Shown one piece after another: positions 11,637 to 23,508 of a DNA stretch of 64,000 nt. Under the pieces are notes generated by a model that saw only the letters and a program-made list of their open reading frames with translations, had not been told where the DNA came from and made no database searches. The number at the start of each line of letters is the position of its first letter. Position 1 is the first letter of the stretch. The stretch is from assembly GCA_009801085.1 (NCBI GenBank), contig VNWV01000001.1, positions 2,108,001-2,172,000 on the forward strand, read 5' to 3'. The position numbers and the translations under genes are program-made. Origin of the DNA: Lasiodiplodia sp. COLG20. Its lineage: Eukaryota > Ascomycota > Dothideomycetes > Botryosphaeriales > Botryosphaeriaceae.

Positions 11637-12672
11637 CACCCTCTGTGACTGAGTTGGAGGAGGCGCAGGTCGACGAGGCCGTCCAAGGTAACCTGTTGTG
11701 GAGGGTGGACGATCGTGGAAGAATTCCAGAACGAAGCAGGGGACGATCAGTGGGACATTTCTATTGGGGTCTCCACCAGCAGGCAGCTTTCCAGCCCATG
11801 CCATCACCCGAACTTCGCGCGGCGCTCGCCAGCGCACAAAGGTCATGTTCTGCAGCACCGCACAACAAACACGCGCTACAAGCCTTTGTTAGGCCTGGTC
11901 AATCAGGCGGCGGGACCTGCGCCAGGCATCATGGCCAGCCGGTCCGCCGGCCCCATTGGCTCAGCTTGCCTGGACTGCCCCGTTGAATTACACACAACCA
12001 CCGGATGCCTGCAGTTGACCGCGCATGAAAAGCCCAACCTCTCTGCAGCCACGCACGCAGACAAGCCGGCAAGCCTGGTAGCCGCCCGCTCAGCCCTTCT
12101 AGAAGATTTCGCCGCCCTGTGCGTCTGCTTATTATCGCCCTTTATTCCAAATCCTGCACACTGCATGCCTCTCTATCCGGTGAGTTCTATCCGGGGAGTG
12201 CTATCCGGCCGCACTTTGCCGTGTGTTACCCTTCACACATGCTTCAGCCCATGTTGCCTTGGGGCTTGTTTGGGGCTTGTGGATCATACATCTGGCACCC
12301 ATCGTGCTGGCACGTGCAGCCAACTGATCAGCCGAACTAGGAATTTCTGCTTTGTCAGGCTCTCTACCATGCGCGAAATCCCGCCATCTTATTGGCCAAC
12401 GGGACGTAGCGAAATGGGAATAAGCGTGTGACGGCTAACGTCAACTGCCACCCACCTATTGGATGCATGTGGAAGCCCATGGATTTTCATGCTGCATCGC
12501 CGCAGCAGGGCTACCAAAGCCCAGGAATGTCGGGTACCCTAACGCGGCCTTTCTCCGAACCCGGGAGTCTCTCCATCCAAACTTCCTGTACCACGGACGC
12601 AGGCTCCCCTTAGCGGCCTTGTTATCATTGGCCGAGCATGCCGTCTCCAACACACTGGAACGGACGGTCCGC
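11637..12672. other. Intergenic: forkhead promoter and Cactin 3' flank
   Basis: Holds the probable 5' UTR/promoter of the forkhead gene and the downstream flank of Cactin. Both are on the minus strand. Several GC-rich open frames cross it, none with recognisable content. The segment 11637-11846 could be coding if the upstream forkhead start is used. Confidence 0.45.
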
Positions 12673-14446
12673 TCATTTACGGTAGTAAATCTAAGTCGTG
12701 TTAGCACTCTGCTCCAATGCCTTGTCTGCCAGCCTGGTTCAAGCGGGACATACCTTCTTGAACTGAAAGTGAAGCTGCAGGATTCCCTGTCCACCTTGTC
12801 AGCATCGTCCCGCACAACGTCACTGCCACTAAATACGGAGACGCCCCGCCTCGTGGAAAGCCTTACTTTGTCGAAGCTGCTCTTGAACCCTCGTTCCCGT
12901 TTGGCGCTGTAATCCCACTCCTTGTCAACGATTCGGAATGCAATGTCTTCGTACGGAGGCCCGGCAATGAAGCGGATCAAGCACGTGTCTTCTTCACCAG
13001 CTGGCGCGAATGACTGGCCGCGCTTCCGTCCATTCTCCCGTTCGATGCGGTACGTCGGTGCTTTGGTCTTGTCGATCAGGTCAGGGTAGAAGATGTTGAA
13101 CTTGTAGCCCTGTACAACCTTGGGCGGAGGATTGTCGTGGTCGTAGTGCGTCTGGTTGTATTTGTTCCACTCATACCCCATCTGCACCCGGTTGAAATAG
13201 CGTGGCTTGCGCGGCCGGTACTTGTCGGCCCACCGCGACTTGTTTGGTGTGATGACCTCCTCTTCGCCGTTGAAAATCTCCTCGTTTTCACTGACCCCGC
13301 GCGCAACCTCGCGCTCGTACAGTGTTTGAGTAGCATGTGAAAAATCCTCGTCTCGTGCCGCGAACCTGGACACGCCTGGCGCGCTTCCCGTATCCGTTGG
13401 CTTGGCCTGTATCGTGGGAGCAGCTTTGTCGGGGCCAGACTGCTTGAAAGGAACATATCCCAGCTTCAAGACCTTGCGTCGATCTTCGGCCTGCACAGGT
13501 TAGCTCTTGAAGACGCCATGCTTTAGACCGACTCACAATTTTGTCCAGGAAGGCCTTCTCATCCACCGACTCAAGCGCCTTATCTTCCGAGCGCAGTTTC
13601 AAGAATGGCTCCGGATCCATCGCATGTGTGTATGCCACAGAAGACTGGGATGTCGAGCGTGAGCCCAGGATCCCCCGCAACTTGTCCTGCACTACGAGTG
13701 CCTCTTGCTCCTGTTGCTTGCGCAACCCCTGCAACCGGCTGTTGATGATGGTCTGAGACAAGCGTCTTAGCTTCGCCTTGGCTTTCCACACAAGAAGACT
13801 CTTCAGGAGGTGTTCCCAGTAATCAACGTCGATGGGTTCGTTCGAGTCGAGCTTTCTCCGGATCTGCCTTTCGAGCGCCTCAAGCTCTTCGAGCGACTTC
13901 GGGCTGAGGAGGCGGTCAACGTCGCTGGCAACCGAACTGACACCACGAGCCTCTCGGCCGGAAGATTTGGATTTCTGGCGGCGGTCTTTGCAGATGACCT
14001 TCATAGTCTGAGCTGGGTCAGCAACATGCGGCGCGTGGAGAGTTTGGGCAACAACGTACCTGCCAGAATTCCTTGTTCTTCCTGTCGGTTTCGAGCGTCA
14101 GATAGGTATCGATGTCGTTCTCCAGCTCCTCCATCTGCTTCTCGTCCAGGGATTCGAGCACGCCCTCGGGGTCGACAATGTCCAGCTCAGTGTCGTCATC
14201 CTCGTCCAAGACGTCCTGGGCGCCGTCGATGACGCGGAGAGTCACCGCGAGCCAGTCGATAGGCTTTGCACGGCCACCCTTCACTCGTATGGCGGCCTTT
14301 TTCTTCGCTTGCTGCAGAACAAAGCGATCCTCGCCGGCGACCCATTCTTCCTCTTGCGTGTCGGCGGAGCGTTTGCTCGGGATGGTAGACGCAGGCTTCC
14401 GGTGGGCCGGTCGCGCACGCCACGGGGGTTGATTCTGCGGGTCCAT
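12673..14446 (-). CDS. Splicing factor Cactin
   Basis: Five exons: 14446-14060, 14007-13537, 13490-12867, 12786-12754 and 12690-12673; 510 aa; all introns 46-80 nt. The conserved Cactin C-terminal domain is unmistakable: SRWADKYRPRKPRYFNRV, GYEWNKYNQTHYDHDNPPPK, VVQGYKFNIFYPDLIDK, TCLIRFIAGPPYEDIAFRIV. The short last exons supply GILQLHFQFKK and IYYRK-stop, which restore the family's terminal strand and confirm the two small exons of 33 and 18 nt. The middle segment (ELEALERQIRRKLDS..DYWEHLLKSL) matches the helical Cactin mid region. Cactin is a nuclear spliceosome-associated protein; the fission yeast homologue Cay1 influences telomere and splicing phenotypes. The start at 14446 gives a basic N-terminus followed by EEEWVAGEDRFVLQQAKKKAAIR, a conserved opening. 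The gene is divergent to the XLF gene. Confidence 0.95.
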
Positions 14447-14649
14447 GGTGTTGGCTGTCCTGGAGAGAGTAGTTTGACGTGCTGGGCAAGCTCAGGTGCT
14501 GCGGCGACGCGACCGTGCCGGGGTTGCGGAGAGGGCCGCGCGCAGGCAGACGTCACGGCCACACAATCGGCCCTTCGCGCTGAAACGCCGCCTACTTAAC
14601 ACCATCCCACCTCAACACCATCGCCAGCCTGCCGCCATCACAGTCGCAC
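14447..14649. promoter_or_regulatory. Bidirectional promoter, Cactin / XLF
   Basis: Only 203 bp separate the two start codons, so the core promoters and both 5' UTRs must share this GC-rich segment. No TATA box is evident on either strand. Confidence 0.55.
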
Positions 14650-16340
14650 ATGGAACTAACTTGGAAGCCGCTGCAAGTCAGCGGCACCCCGGCACCGTGC
14701 CCGCCGCTGTTTGCAAAGACCAAATTCACCTCCAACAGCTATGTCGTGTTTCTGACAGACCTCCGCAACATCTGGAAGGAGAGTATGGACAGGAAAAGCA
14801 TATTCAAGCGTGCCCTGTGCGACGAAACTGCGATCGATCCAACCGAAGATGCCGCGCAGATGCGTCTCTTGCTCGATCACATTAGGAACGCGATTGAGGG
14901 TCACGCCGGGACGCGCCGCCAAGTGACCAAGAACGTAAAGGACTCACGAGCCCTGAACCTCCATCTCACAGCGCCCTTGCCCGGCTCGCTTGGCAGCGTG
15001 GAATGGATGCTAAACTTCACGCCTTTGCCTTCTGCGTCCTTGCAGCACCATGTGATCTCGCCTCTCATGAGCAACCTCTATCATCACATGCAGCAAGTAG
15101 ATGATTTAGTCGGCCGACTTAATGCTAAAGATCACGTCATTTCCAAGCTTCTGGATAAACTCGAGGCCTCTGGCACAGATATCACCACTATCTTCCCCGG
15201 CGCAGCCGGCGCCGTTCATCTGACGCCTAGAGAGCAAGCAGTCAGGCAGGTTCAAGGTCTTGGCCCCTTTGACTCCGAGCATTGGCGGCAGAGCTACGCC
15301 AAGGCCCAAAATGCCCGGGTACCTGAAAGTAGCTTGTTTCGAGTTCTTGAGGTATCGGCGTCTACTAAATCCGTAGATGATGACCAAGATCAAGATGATC
15401 TTTGGCTCTCTAGTCTGCCAACTGCTGTCAGCAACGTTGTTGACGAAGTTGGAAACCCCTCTACAGGCGGAGATGCCTTGGGGGTGGAGAAAACTCCAAT
15501 TACTGAGGAAGACGAATTCGAGGTGAGCCGTGGTTAGACCTGTTCTCAGTTCTGTCTAATTACCAGCAGCGTCAAGCAACCCCACCACGATTGAAGAAAT
15601 CAAGAGAGCCACAAAATTCGTCCAAGCTTGACCTGTCAAGCTCCCTGCCTCGGCCAGCTTACGTTTATGATTCTGAAGCGACGACCGATGATGAAGACCT
15701 GGACGGACCGCCCGGAGTACACAAGGCTACGTCTTTGTCGGCACCATCCACGTCCACGCCACCAGTTACTTCACCCGAGCCAAAGAAACTTGGTAGATTA
15801 GGAGGGAGGGCATCTAAGCCGCCCGAGAAACCCCCAGCAGGCAGTGGTAAGGCCGCAGAAGGAGAGACGACTGCATCCGAAACGGAAGACGAAGACGATA
15901 CAGACATTGCAACGGTGCCTGATCCTGAGCCTGAGCCCGCGGCCGCGGTCCAGGCTGGCCCAAGTGGCAGGGAGAAATCGACGGCAGCACCTACCCGCCG
16001 AGGAAAGCTCGGTGTGCTCGGGGGTAAGAAGTCACCAAGCAAAGCAAATGGCAGCGCGTCATCGACTCCACCTCCCTCGACGGCCTCTGTTTCAAGTGGG
16101 ATTCACAGTAGAATCAGTGGGGACAACGAGGATGTTGGATCGACGGGAACGAGCATGGTCAGACGGGCACGGTCGCCAGATGTGAGTTTGCCCAGAGTGA
16201 CTTCAGAAGGAAGGACAACGTCTACGCCATATCAAAGCATTGCGCCGGAATCAGAATTGGACCGAGCGAACAGGAAGCGTGAAGAGCTCAAACGCTCATT
16301 GGAAAAGTCTCAAGGACCGAAAAAGAAGAGAAAATTCTAA
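14650..16340 (+). CDS. nej1: Non-homologous end-joining factor XLF/Nej1
   Basis: Exons 14650-15522 and 15567-16340 (548 aa); intron of 44 nt. The N-terminal head domain begins WKPLQVSG and continues PPLFAKTKFTSNSYVVFLTDL, then a helical stalk (LYHHMQQVDDLVGRLNAKDHVISKLLDKL). This is the XLF/Nej1 architecture of fungi. The second exon is a long Ser/Pro/acidic disordered tail. It ends in a basic tip, GPKKKRKF, that matches the Ku-binding XLF-type motif (basic cluster then Phe at the extreme C-terminus). XLF pairs with XRCC4/Lif1 and DNA ligase IV to bridge broken ends. The intron acceptor is a tandem CAGCAG (15564-15569), so splice forms with or without one Gln are possible. The tail of about 255 residues is long compared with metazoan XLF (about 300 aa in total). 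Confidence 0.9.
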
Positions 16341-16855
16341 GGCACGACAAGTCGGTCTCTCGAGTTGGATGTTTGGTCAAGCGTAAGTACCTTCCCCGGG
16401 ACAACGTCACTTTTGATTCGGAATATCCCTCATTTGCAATTGGGCTAACTTTGGAAAGATGCTGGCTACAGCTTATCATATCATTCTCTTGAAGTAGTGG
16501 AATGGGTGAGCAAAGAGTGTAGAATGGGCTATTTATCAAGTGCGAACCTCTTTCAGGAAGCTACAGTAGCATATATTGCCCTTGTCTTTACGTCTTTTAT
16601 TGCTATTGAAGGAAGTGTTGACTGAAGCGTGGCTTTTTAAAGCTTAACTTTGTGGTGTGTTATCTGAGCGAAGTGAAGTGGAGGCAAGTGTCAACTCGAA
16701 GGTGATGGATCCCACATGAGCACTGTTGGCCTGGAGACTCGGCCGGCTTTTCGTTTGCTCGTTCCCGAGATATTTCGTTGAAGGTGTTCTGGCGAGGCTC
16801 TGCTCTCCACCACCCACACCCACCGACTCCCGCGACTCCCTTGTTGTGCATCGCA
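16341..16855. other. Intergenic between XLF and the next gene
   Basis: No gene seen. It holds XLF 3' flank and a probable promoter with a pyrimidine/CCACCCACACC-rich leader immediately before the next ATG. Confidence 0.5.
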
Positions 16856-19800
16856 ATGTGCAACTATCGCTACATTTACTACTCCCGCTGCCAGCATGCC
16901 GACTTCACTCTAGTCGACTTTTGCGACAAAGCCTATGAACGAGCTGGGCTGGCAGCTCCTCACCCTCGCGACACAACAGAGGATGTGTACCCTCCATCTG
17001 ACTGTGCAACGAACATCTACAACCATAGCTCCGGGCAAGCTGCAGGACAGGAAAAGCACGATGCAGATACGAGCGTCGTGGAGCGGAGGGCGGAGGAACA
17101 AGACGTACTGCTGCAGCAACCCGTTCGACACGCCGTAGCGAGCCAGCAAACGCCACCGACAACATGGGCATCAATCGCGCGCACTGCCATGGAGTCTAAT
17201 TCTGGTTCGGTTGCACAGGGCTGTACGACGCCGTCCTCCAGTTTGCCGTCACCTGCGCAGCGTCTTGCGGCCCGTCTCGACTCTGCTGCGGCAGGTGATG
17301 ACAGTAGCACGCAGACGTTTCAGCCAGAATCGGAGGGCTGGGGCGACGAGAACGCAAACAGAAGCAGGTGGATTGGCAGAGGCACATACAGAGGCAGGCG
17401 CAAGCTCACTGGACGCGGAAGGAGCGGTTCGGACCAGACTGTCCGCCCGACGAAGCGGGCAGCCTCCAAGCGCGAGACCAAGGACTTTCCTGAGATTGGA
17501 AGCGCCAGCCTCGATCTTCATTCGTCCGCCCAATTCCCCCTGCTCTCTCCCACCAAGCCAGCCTCTGTCTCCCCCAGAGCCCGAGCCTCGTCTACGTCTT
17601 CCTGGGCGCAGGTCGCTAGACTGTTCAGCGCAGATCGGTAAGTCTGCCTCTCTCATCACCAATGTTCCTTGCTAAATACTCTTTCGTCCAGGCCCGATAG
17701 CAGTTCCACATCGGATCCTACGGCCGCATCTGACGCTGGTACAGTCTCAACCTCCCCCACATCCTTTGAAAGCGATTTACTTGACCCTATTCCGCTAGCT
17801 ATTCCTGCTATTCCCGGTATGGCGCCAACACGTGGTTCCGGTGCGACGCTTGACTTCCGAAGACCACAACCACCTACACACCGACCAGACAGCCCGAGGA
17901 AACCCTTACCGACAGAATGGACTGCTGGGCTGTCTTCAGCCTCCCAGAAACCTGCGTCAGTCTTGACCGGGCGCAAACCACTAGGGAACCTTGGAAGGCA
18001 AGCCAAGGCTGCGCATGATGGCTCAACGATCACGCCGAAATCCCCTACGAAGGTGGTACCTTTTCAATTGGCCACAGCCCGTCGAGCCGCAGCCCGCGAG
18101 CAAAAGGATAAAGCGTCGGATACAACAAAGCTCGTTCCTGCCATACCAAAGGCACTTCCCCCCGGCAAGACAGCTTCGAAGACTCATTCCAAGGCCGCTT
18201 CTTCCGATACAACATCCAACTCTCAATACCGAACTGCTGCTGCTTCTCCATTCCCTAGTGGTTCCAGTCAAAGCTTCGCCACTGCACACGAGGATCCGTA
18301 TCATGCACTACCGCCGCCTGCTTCTCCTTCCCGCATCCCAAGGTTGGTGGCTATCGTCGATCGCAACCGTGCACCTAGATCAAGCGGCTCTGAGCCATCG
18401 CCTGTCCGGTCTGAGGTCCGGAATGAGATTACAGTGTCCGAGACGGCGTCTGAACCGCCGGTCGATATTCAGAGGACACCTTCTCCGGCGGCGCCACCCA
18501 TCCAGAACGTCGATATTACAGGCGGCTTCCATCAGAATATGAAGCTAGGAGATGAAGATCAGACACCCACTGCTTCTAGTGAAAAGAGAGCTGAATCCAC
18601 CGCTATCGATGCTGCGAGGTCTGAAATGACCAAGTCAGATGAGGCCACCGCAAAGGCGAGCGCGACTGTGGCAGAACTCCAACATGTTGAGCATCTGAGC
18701 TCTCATGTCCACTTTACAGATACACCTGGGACTCCCAATGAAGATTCCGGTTTGGGTATTGGGTATGGACAATCAGGCTTTTCGCCCGAGATCACTCAAC
18801 ACAGTCCCATGCTACCGCAAGCTACACCGAGGGCTTCCAGTGGTATATCGCCTTCTTTACACATCAAAAGCCCCATCGCTTCCTCAATAATACACCCCGA
18901 CGCAACTTTGACATTTGCAGGTGCAGGTGATGAAGGAGCAAGTGTCGAGAGGGAACAGGCTAAGGAGAAGTCAATTGTGGAAGACTCTAAGCACGATGGC
19001 ACACGCTCGCCAGAAACAATCAACACGTGGCCAGAGTCGACTGTCAGTCTATCTCGAGAAACAGATCTTGAGAGTGTGTCGCTTTGCTCCAAGGCCAGCG
19101 GTACAGGGGCCGATTCAGAAGAAGGCACTCGAGGGTTTGCCGAGGATGAAGCAGTAGGCTCGGAGACTTCATTCACCGAGGACCAGAGCAGTAGCTCGAG
19201 ACCCAATGAGACTTCGCAGTGGTCGCTACATTCGCTTAGGAGCGGCAGCAGTTCGGCCGTGAGCACAATCAAGGGAAGTGGATTTGCTTCACCCAGCAAT
19301 CCTCCTGAGATTGAGACATCTAAGCGCGTCAGCGTTCCTCCACACCTACGACGGCACTTCAGAGGCAACGCCACAACCCCCAGTAGGCTTAATGCTCAAG
19401 CCCAAGAGTTTGTGCCGGGAAGTAGTGATTTCAGCAACCCTTTCCTCGCGACAACAAGCTACGGAGCCCCTGGGCGGCTGCAGGTGCCGCCGGAGTGGAT
19501 GACTACGACTTATCCGCCGGGTGAGACTCTTCCAACCCGGCAGCCTACAAGCGAAGCGACCGAGCCATCGGGTTGGAAAAGTAGCAAGAAGAAGAAATCA
19601 CCCAAGAAGAAATCTGACAATCACGGCGACCTGTGGGACCGGTCCTCTGACAGGGACATGAGTGCATACAGCAGACATGCGTCTAGGTCTAGCTCGATGA
19701 GCGGACCTTATGGTACGGTGCCCGGGCGCTTTGGTACTACAGTTCCTCAATACGGTATATCGGATGGTGGCTGGGGTGTTCCAAACGCGGCTCAGAGCGT

Positions 19801-20212
19801 GGGATCTGCCGGTGCTGTCCGCGCGATCAACAACGTGTGGTACGGGCGCAGATCGCAGGCGGCCAGTCAGCCATCGAGAGAGCCGTACATGGGTAGGGGA
19901 GGCAGAGGCCTACCGACTCCCACGATTCCCAAGGGAGACGACCCGGTTGAGAAATGGTGGCACGGCGAGTTGACGAGTATCAACGGTGGCCCTCTGACGC
20001 ACGGCGCAGCGTACGATTACCTCAGGAAGACGGAAAATGCCCGCGAGAAATACCCGAGCATTTTTGCGCCGGAAGCCAAGGAGTACGTGGGCTATGGCAT
20101 GCTCAAGACTTGCGGGCACGTCCAGATGGTGGGCGCTTTCGAGGCGCTCCCGCACTACCCACTGCTCTGCCCGAAGTGCCAGCCTGACGGGCACCCGCGC
20201 ATGTCGTCCTGA
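16856..20212 (+). CDS. Large disordered protein with terminal cysteine modules, unknown function
   Basis: Exons 16856-17637 and 17692-20212 (1100 aa); the 54-nt intron joins ADR to PDSSS in frame. I do not recognise a named family. The N-terminus MCNYRYIYYSRCQHADFTLV..FC has a Cys/His spacing seen at the start of many uncharacterised fungal proteins. The C-terminus is globular-looking: KWWHGELTSINGG..LTHGAAYDYLRKTENAREK, then CGHV..ALPHYPLLCPKC, which resembles half-sites of a zinc ribbon. Between them lie about 950 residues of Ser/Thr/Pro/Glu-rich low-complexity sequence, with a small RG-rich patch (WIGRGTYRGRRKLTGRGR) and a lysine cluster (SSKKKKSPKKK). The RG and lysine patches suggest nucleic-acid or chromatin contact, but this is inference. 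The start was chosen because the cysteine module begins directly at the Met. Confidence 0.85.
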
Positions 20213-21324
20213 AATTCAGTAATTTCGATTTTCTTCACAGCACAGCACGATACCCATGGATCTGCTTGGCGCATGGTGGCTGGAGTTTAGCATGGGGGCA
20301 TGCAAGATGGCATGGATAATACTTGTTCGGGGGCGGGCTTTATTCGTTCTGTTTCAGAGGTGGCGCGGCAAGGATGACGTGCAGCATGCGGCTCTCTTTT
20401 TTCTGCAGCTTTTCTTTTCGATTCTTCATCCTTTTCTTATTTCTGCAGGAAGGGGTCCAATGATTTCCGGGACGGCGGGCGCATGGGGAGGTAAGCTTCT
20501 TTTCGGGTCCTGCACGACATGCGGGCGCACGGATGCGACATGACTTGCTGCAGCAGATAAGCATAAATAATAGCTAAGGGCGATCAGTGAAAATCTCCAG
20601 CACGCGCAATGAAGGCCACAGTGAAGGCATGACGGAGCAGCGACAAAGGCGTCGGGCATGGATATGCGCTAGAAGGGATGGAAGGAATGCGGCAATTGAT
20701 GGATGGTGTGACGGGAGGAGACGGCGGGTCACGCGGCTGTCCAGCGTAGCCGAGGCGCATGAATCGCGGGCCAGCAAAGGGTCCAGTCAAAACAAAACGC
20801 TCTCCACAATTCCGGCTCGTTAGGCGCGCGCAGCGTCGGGCGGCGGTCAGGCCGAGAGATACGACGGCCTGAACGGATGTTATGGTAGGATCTAGCGGCC
20901 TATTTTTGCGTCGTAAGGGTTTTGCACGCTCGTGTTGGCCGGGCTCTTTGCCTGTCGCGGCATAGAGCCGGCTGCTTGGGGGAAAGAGCGAGGGCAAATC
21001 CTCCGCATGGGCGATCGCCGCCAGCCAACCTTAATTGCCTCCATTCCTCCACACGCCCAAACTGGCATCGCGTCCGCGGCGAGACTGCCTGTCGAACACA
21101 CCCATGCTTCTCTTTTCTTCCCCCGGCGCCCCCTGCGGCACGCCGCTCGCTCTCCTACTCTCCACCTCGACACCCCTCGTTCTGCGTTCGCAGCAAGCTC
21201 CAGGACTTCCACTCGCTCGTCCGTGCTGCTGCCCTGCCTTCGGTCGCTCCCGTCACACGAAACACCCTGCATACTCCCGCTTCTTCCGTGCAACGAACAT
21301 CCGGCCAGAGTTACTCCCGTCGCC
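20213..21324. other. Intergenic: promoter of the CRH gene
   Basis: 1.1 kb with no supported gene. The right part (about 21040-21324) is a long CT-rich leader (CTCTCCTACTCTCCACC..) typical of highly expressed fungal genes. Long frames on the minus strand here are antisense extensions of CRH coding sequence. Confidence 0.5.
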
Positions 21325-22827
21325 ATGGGCCGCTCCCTCGTGTCTGCTGCTGCGCTGGCAGCTATCACTCTGCTCTCCGTGGTCCGCGCCGACATTCCAA
21401 CCTGCGGGCCTAACAATCCGTGCCCGGCCAGCTCCCCGTGCTGCTCCCGTACGTCACTTTCCCTCCGCCCGCGCGTTTCAACCGCTAACATGGTCGTTTT
21501 GCAGAGTACGGCCAGTGCGGCGTTGGTGCATACTGCCTCGGCGGCTGCGACCCGCTGTTCTCGCACACGCTCGACTCGTGCGTGCCCGCCCCGGTGTGCG
21601 ATTCCAGCAAGTTCAAAATCGACGGGCTCAGCGGCGTCACTGATATCGCCAAGTACCTGGGCGATGCGAGCAAGACCAATTGGGTCTCGACCGGCAAACC
21701 GCTCGAGTACAATGGCGGCGTCCTGCTCACCATGGCCCAGGACACGGTCGGCACCCTGCTGGCCAGCTCCCACTACGTGTGGTACGGCAAGATCACTGCC
21801 AAGATGACCACCTCGCAGGGCAAGGGCGTTGTCACTGCTTTCATCATGATGAGCGACGTGAGGGACGAGATTGACTTCGAGTTCGTCGGTACCGACATCA
21901 ACACCGCTCAGAGCAATTTTTACAGCCAGGGAGTGACCAACTGTACGCCCCTCTCTCCAAGCACACTGCCGACGATTGCTGACCGACTTCGCAGACAACA
22001 ATGGCGAGAACCTCAAGATGTCCAGCGACACTGTCAACGAGGAGCACGAATACGTCATTGACTGGCAACCCGACACGCTGACCTGGTCCATTGACGGCGA
22101 GACCATGCGCACTCTCAACCGCAAGGACACCTGGAATGCCACTTCCAACCGCTTCGATTACCCGCAGACTCCTTCTCGTGTCATGCTCTCGCTCTGGCCT
22201 GCTGGCCTTCCTTCCAACGGTGAGGGTACTATCGAGTGGGCTGGCGGTCTTGTCGATTGGAGCAGCCAGTACATGCAGAACGGCTACTACTATGCTCACT
22301 TCTCGTCTATCGAGGTTGAATGCTACGACCCGCCGTCTGGCGCCACCAAGGACGGCTCCAAGACCTACATCTATGACAACGAGGCCGGCACCAACGACAC
22401 GGTTGTCATCTCCGATAAGCAGGTGATCCTTGGCTCCCTCCAGGCTACCGGTGAGGATCCCGACAAAGGCAAGGCTTCGTCTTCCTCCTCCTCCTCCGCC
22501 GGCTCTACCAAGACCAGCTCCGCCTCTTCCGCTTCCAGCACCGCCGCCGAGCCCGAGTCCGTCCCCGGCGTGAGCGGCGGCGGTAACCGCGGCGACACTG
22601 GCAGCACTTCGAGCTCCGATGGCTCGTCCAGCTCTTCCAGTTCCGATGGCTCCTCCACCAGCGATGGCAGCGACAGCTCCAGCTCGTCCAGCTCTTCTAG
22701 CTCCCAGACCTTCAGCCAGGGCGGCGACGACTCCAACAGCAGCAGTGACGCCCCAGCAGGCCTCCATGGTGTTGGTGCCAGCGTCATTGCATTTGTTGCC
22801 GCTTTTGCCACTCTGCTGATTTTGTAG
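21325..22827 (+). CDS. CRH-type chitin-glucan transglycosylase (GH16) with CBM18, GPI-anchored
   Basis: Exons 21325-21448, 21505-21942 and 21995-22827 (464 aa). Order of parts: signal peptide (LVSAAALAAITLLSVVRA); a chitin-binding CBM18-like module (CGPNNPCPASSPCCSQYGQCG, with the first intron inside it); the GH16 domain with catalytic DEIDFEFVG (Glu163, Asp165, Glu167); a Ser-rich linker of about 110 residues; and a hydrophobic GPI-signal tail ending in FATLLIL. The Utr2/Crh1 family transfers chitin chains onto beta-1,6/1,3-glucan at the cell surface and so cross-links the wall. Intron 2 joins GVTN-Y-NNGENLKM, the usual family sequence, which confirms the splice. The long Ser-rich stretch fits a wall-spanning, O-mannosylated stalk. 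Donor acceptability in each exon is endogenous. Glycosidase versus transglycosylase balance cannot be read from sequence. Confidence 0.95.
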
Positions 22828-23508
22828 TTAAATCTCTTTATTTTGAACGACCTTGGGCTGATGAACAATCGCTTCTGGGATATGCAGAGTCATATCACCT
22901 TAATTAAGATGAAGGCGCGGTCATGCCACGATCCTTCCGGCCGATCTCATCCCGCTTTTGGTCTAAATTTCTTTTTTTTCTTTTCCCCTCGACTGTACGT
23001 TCCACAGTTTGAAAGGGATATCCAGGTACGAAGAGCATGATACCACCGAACAACCCCCCGGATTTGGGGATGCTTTCTGTCATTTTCAGTTATTGTGCAT
23101 TTTTGGGGAACGGATTCATTGGCGGGCAAAGACGAAGCATACGCACACACTTGTGAGCGTTACGGGAGGCAGAAGTCGTAATGATTGGGAACGGTGCAGA
23201 GCAGAGTATGGCTGCAGCGGTCTCATTTCGTGTACATTCTTCACCGACATACATGAAAGCTCGTAATTAGGCATCGCGCCAGAAGAGTAAATGCATGCAT
23301 TCATTGAATCATTAGCAAGATATTCCATCTTACAGGACATGTCAAATTTTGTGTCTACTGCAACCACAGCCGATACTCCATCCTCAGAACAACGTCCCAT
23401 ATCTTTCAGACCTCAACTCACATGCCTTGATCGCCCTCATAAAATCCCTCCCGACGGCGACACCCCAGTCCTACTCCCGCCTGACCTTCACGCACGGCTA
23501 ATACGAAC
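22828..23508. other. Intergenic, CRH 3' flank
   Basis: No gene seen. Contains a T-rich stretch near 22970-22985 and otherwise short, unconvincing frames. Confidence 0.5.

Noticed and set aside
20892..22148. Long minus-strand frames over the CRH gene
   Set aside because: Antisense shadow; the plus strand has signal peptide, CBM18 and GH16 motifs with valid introns.
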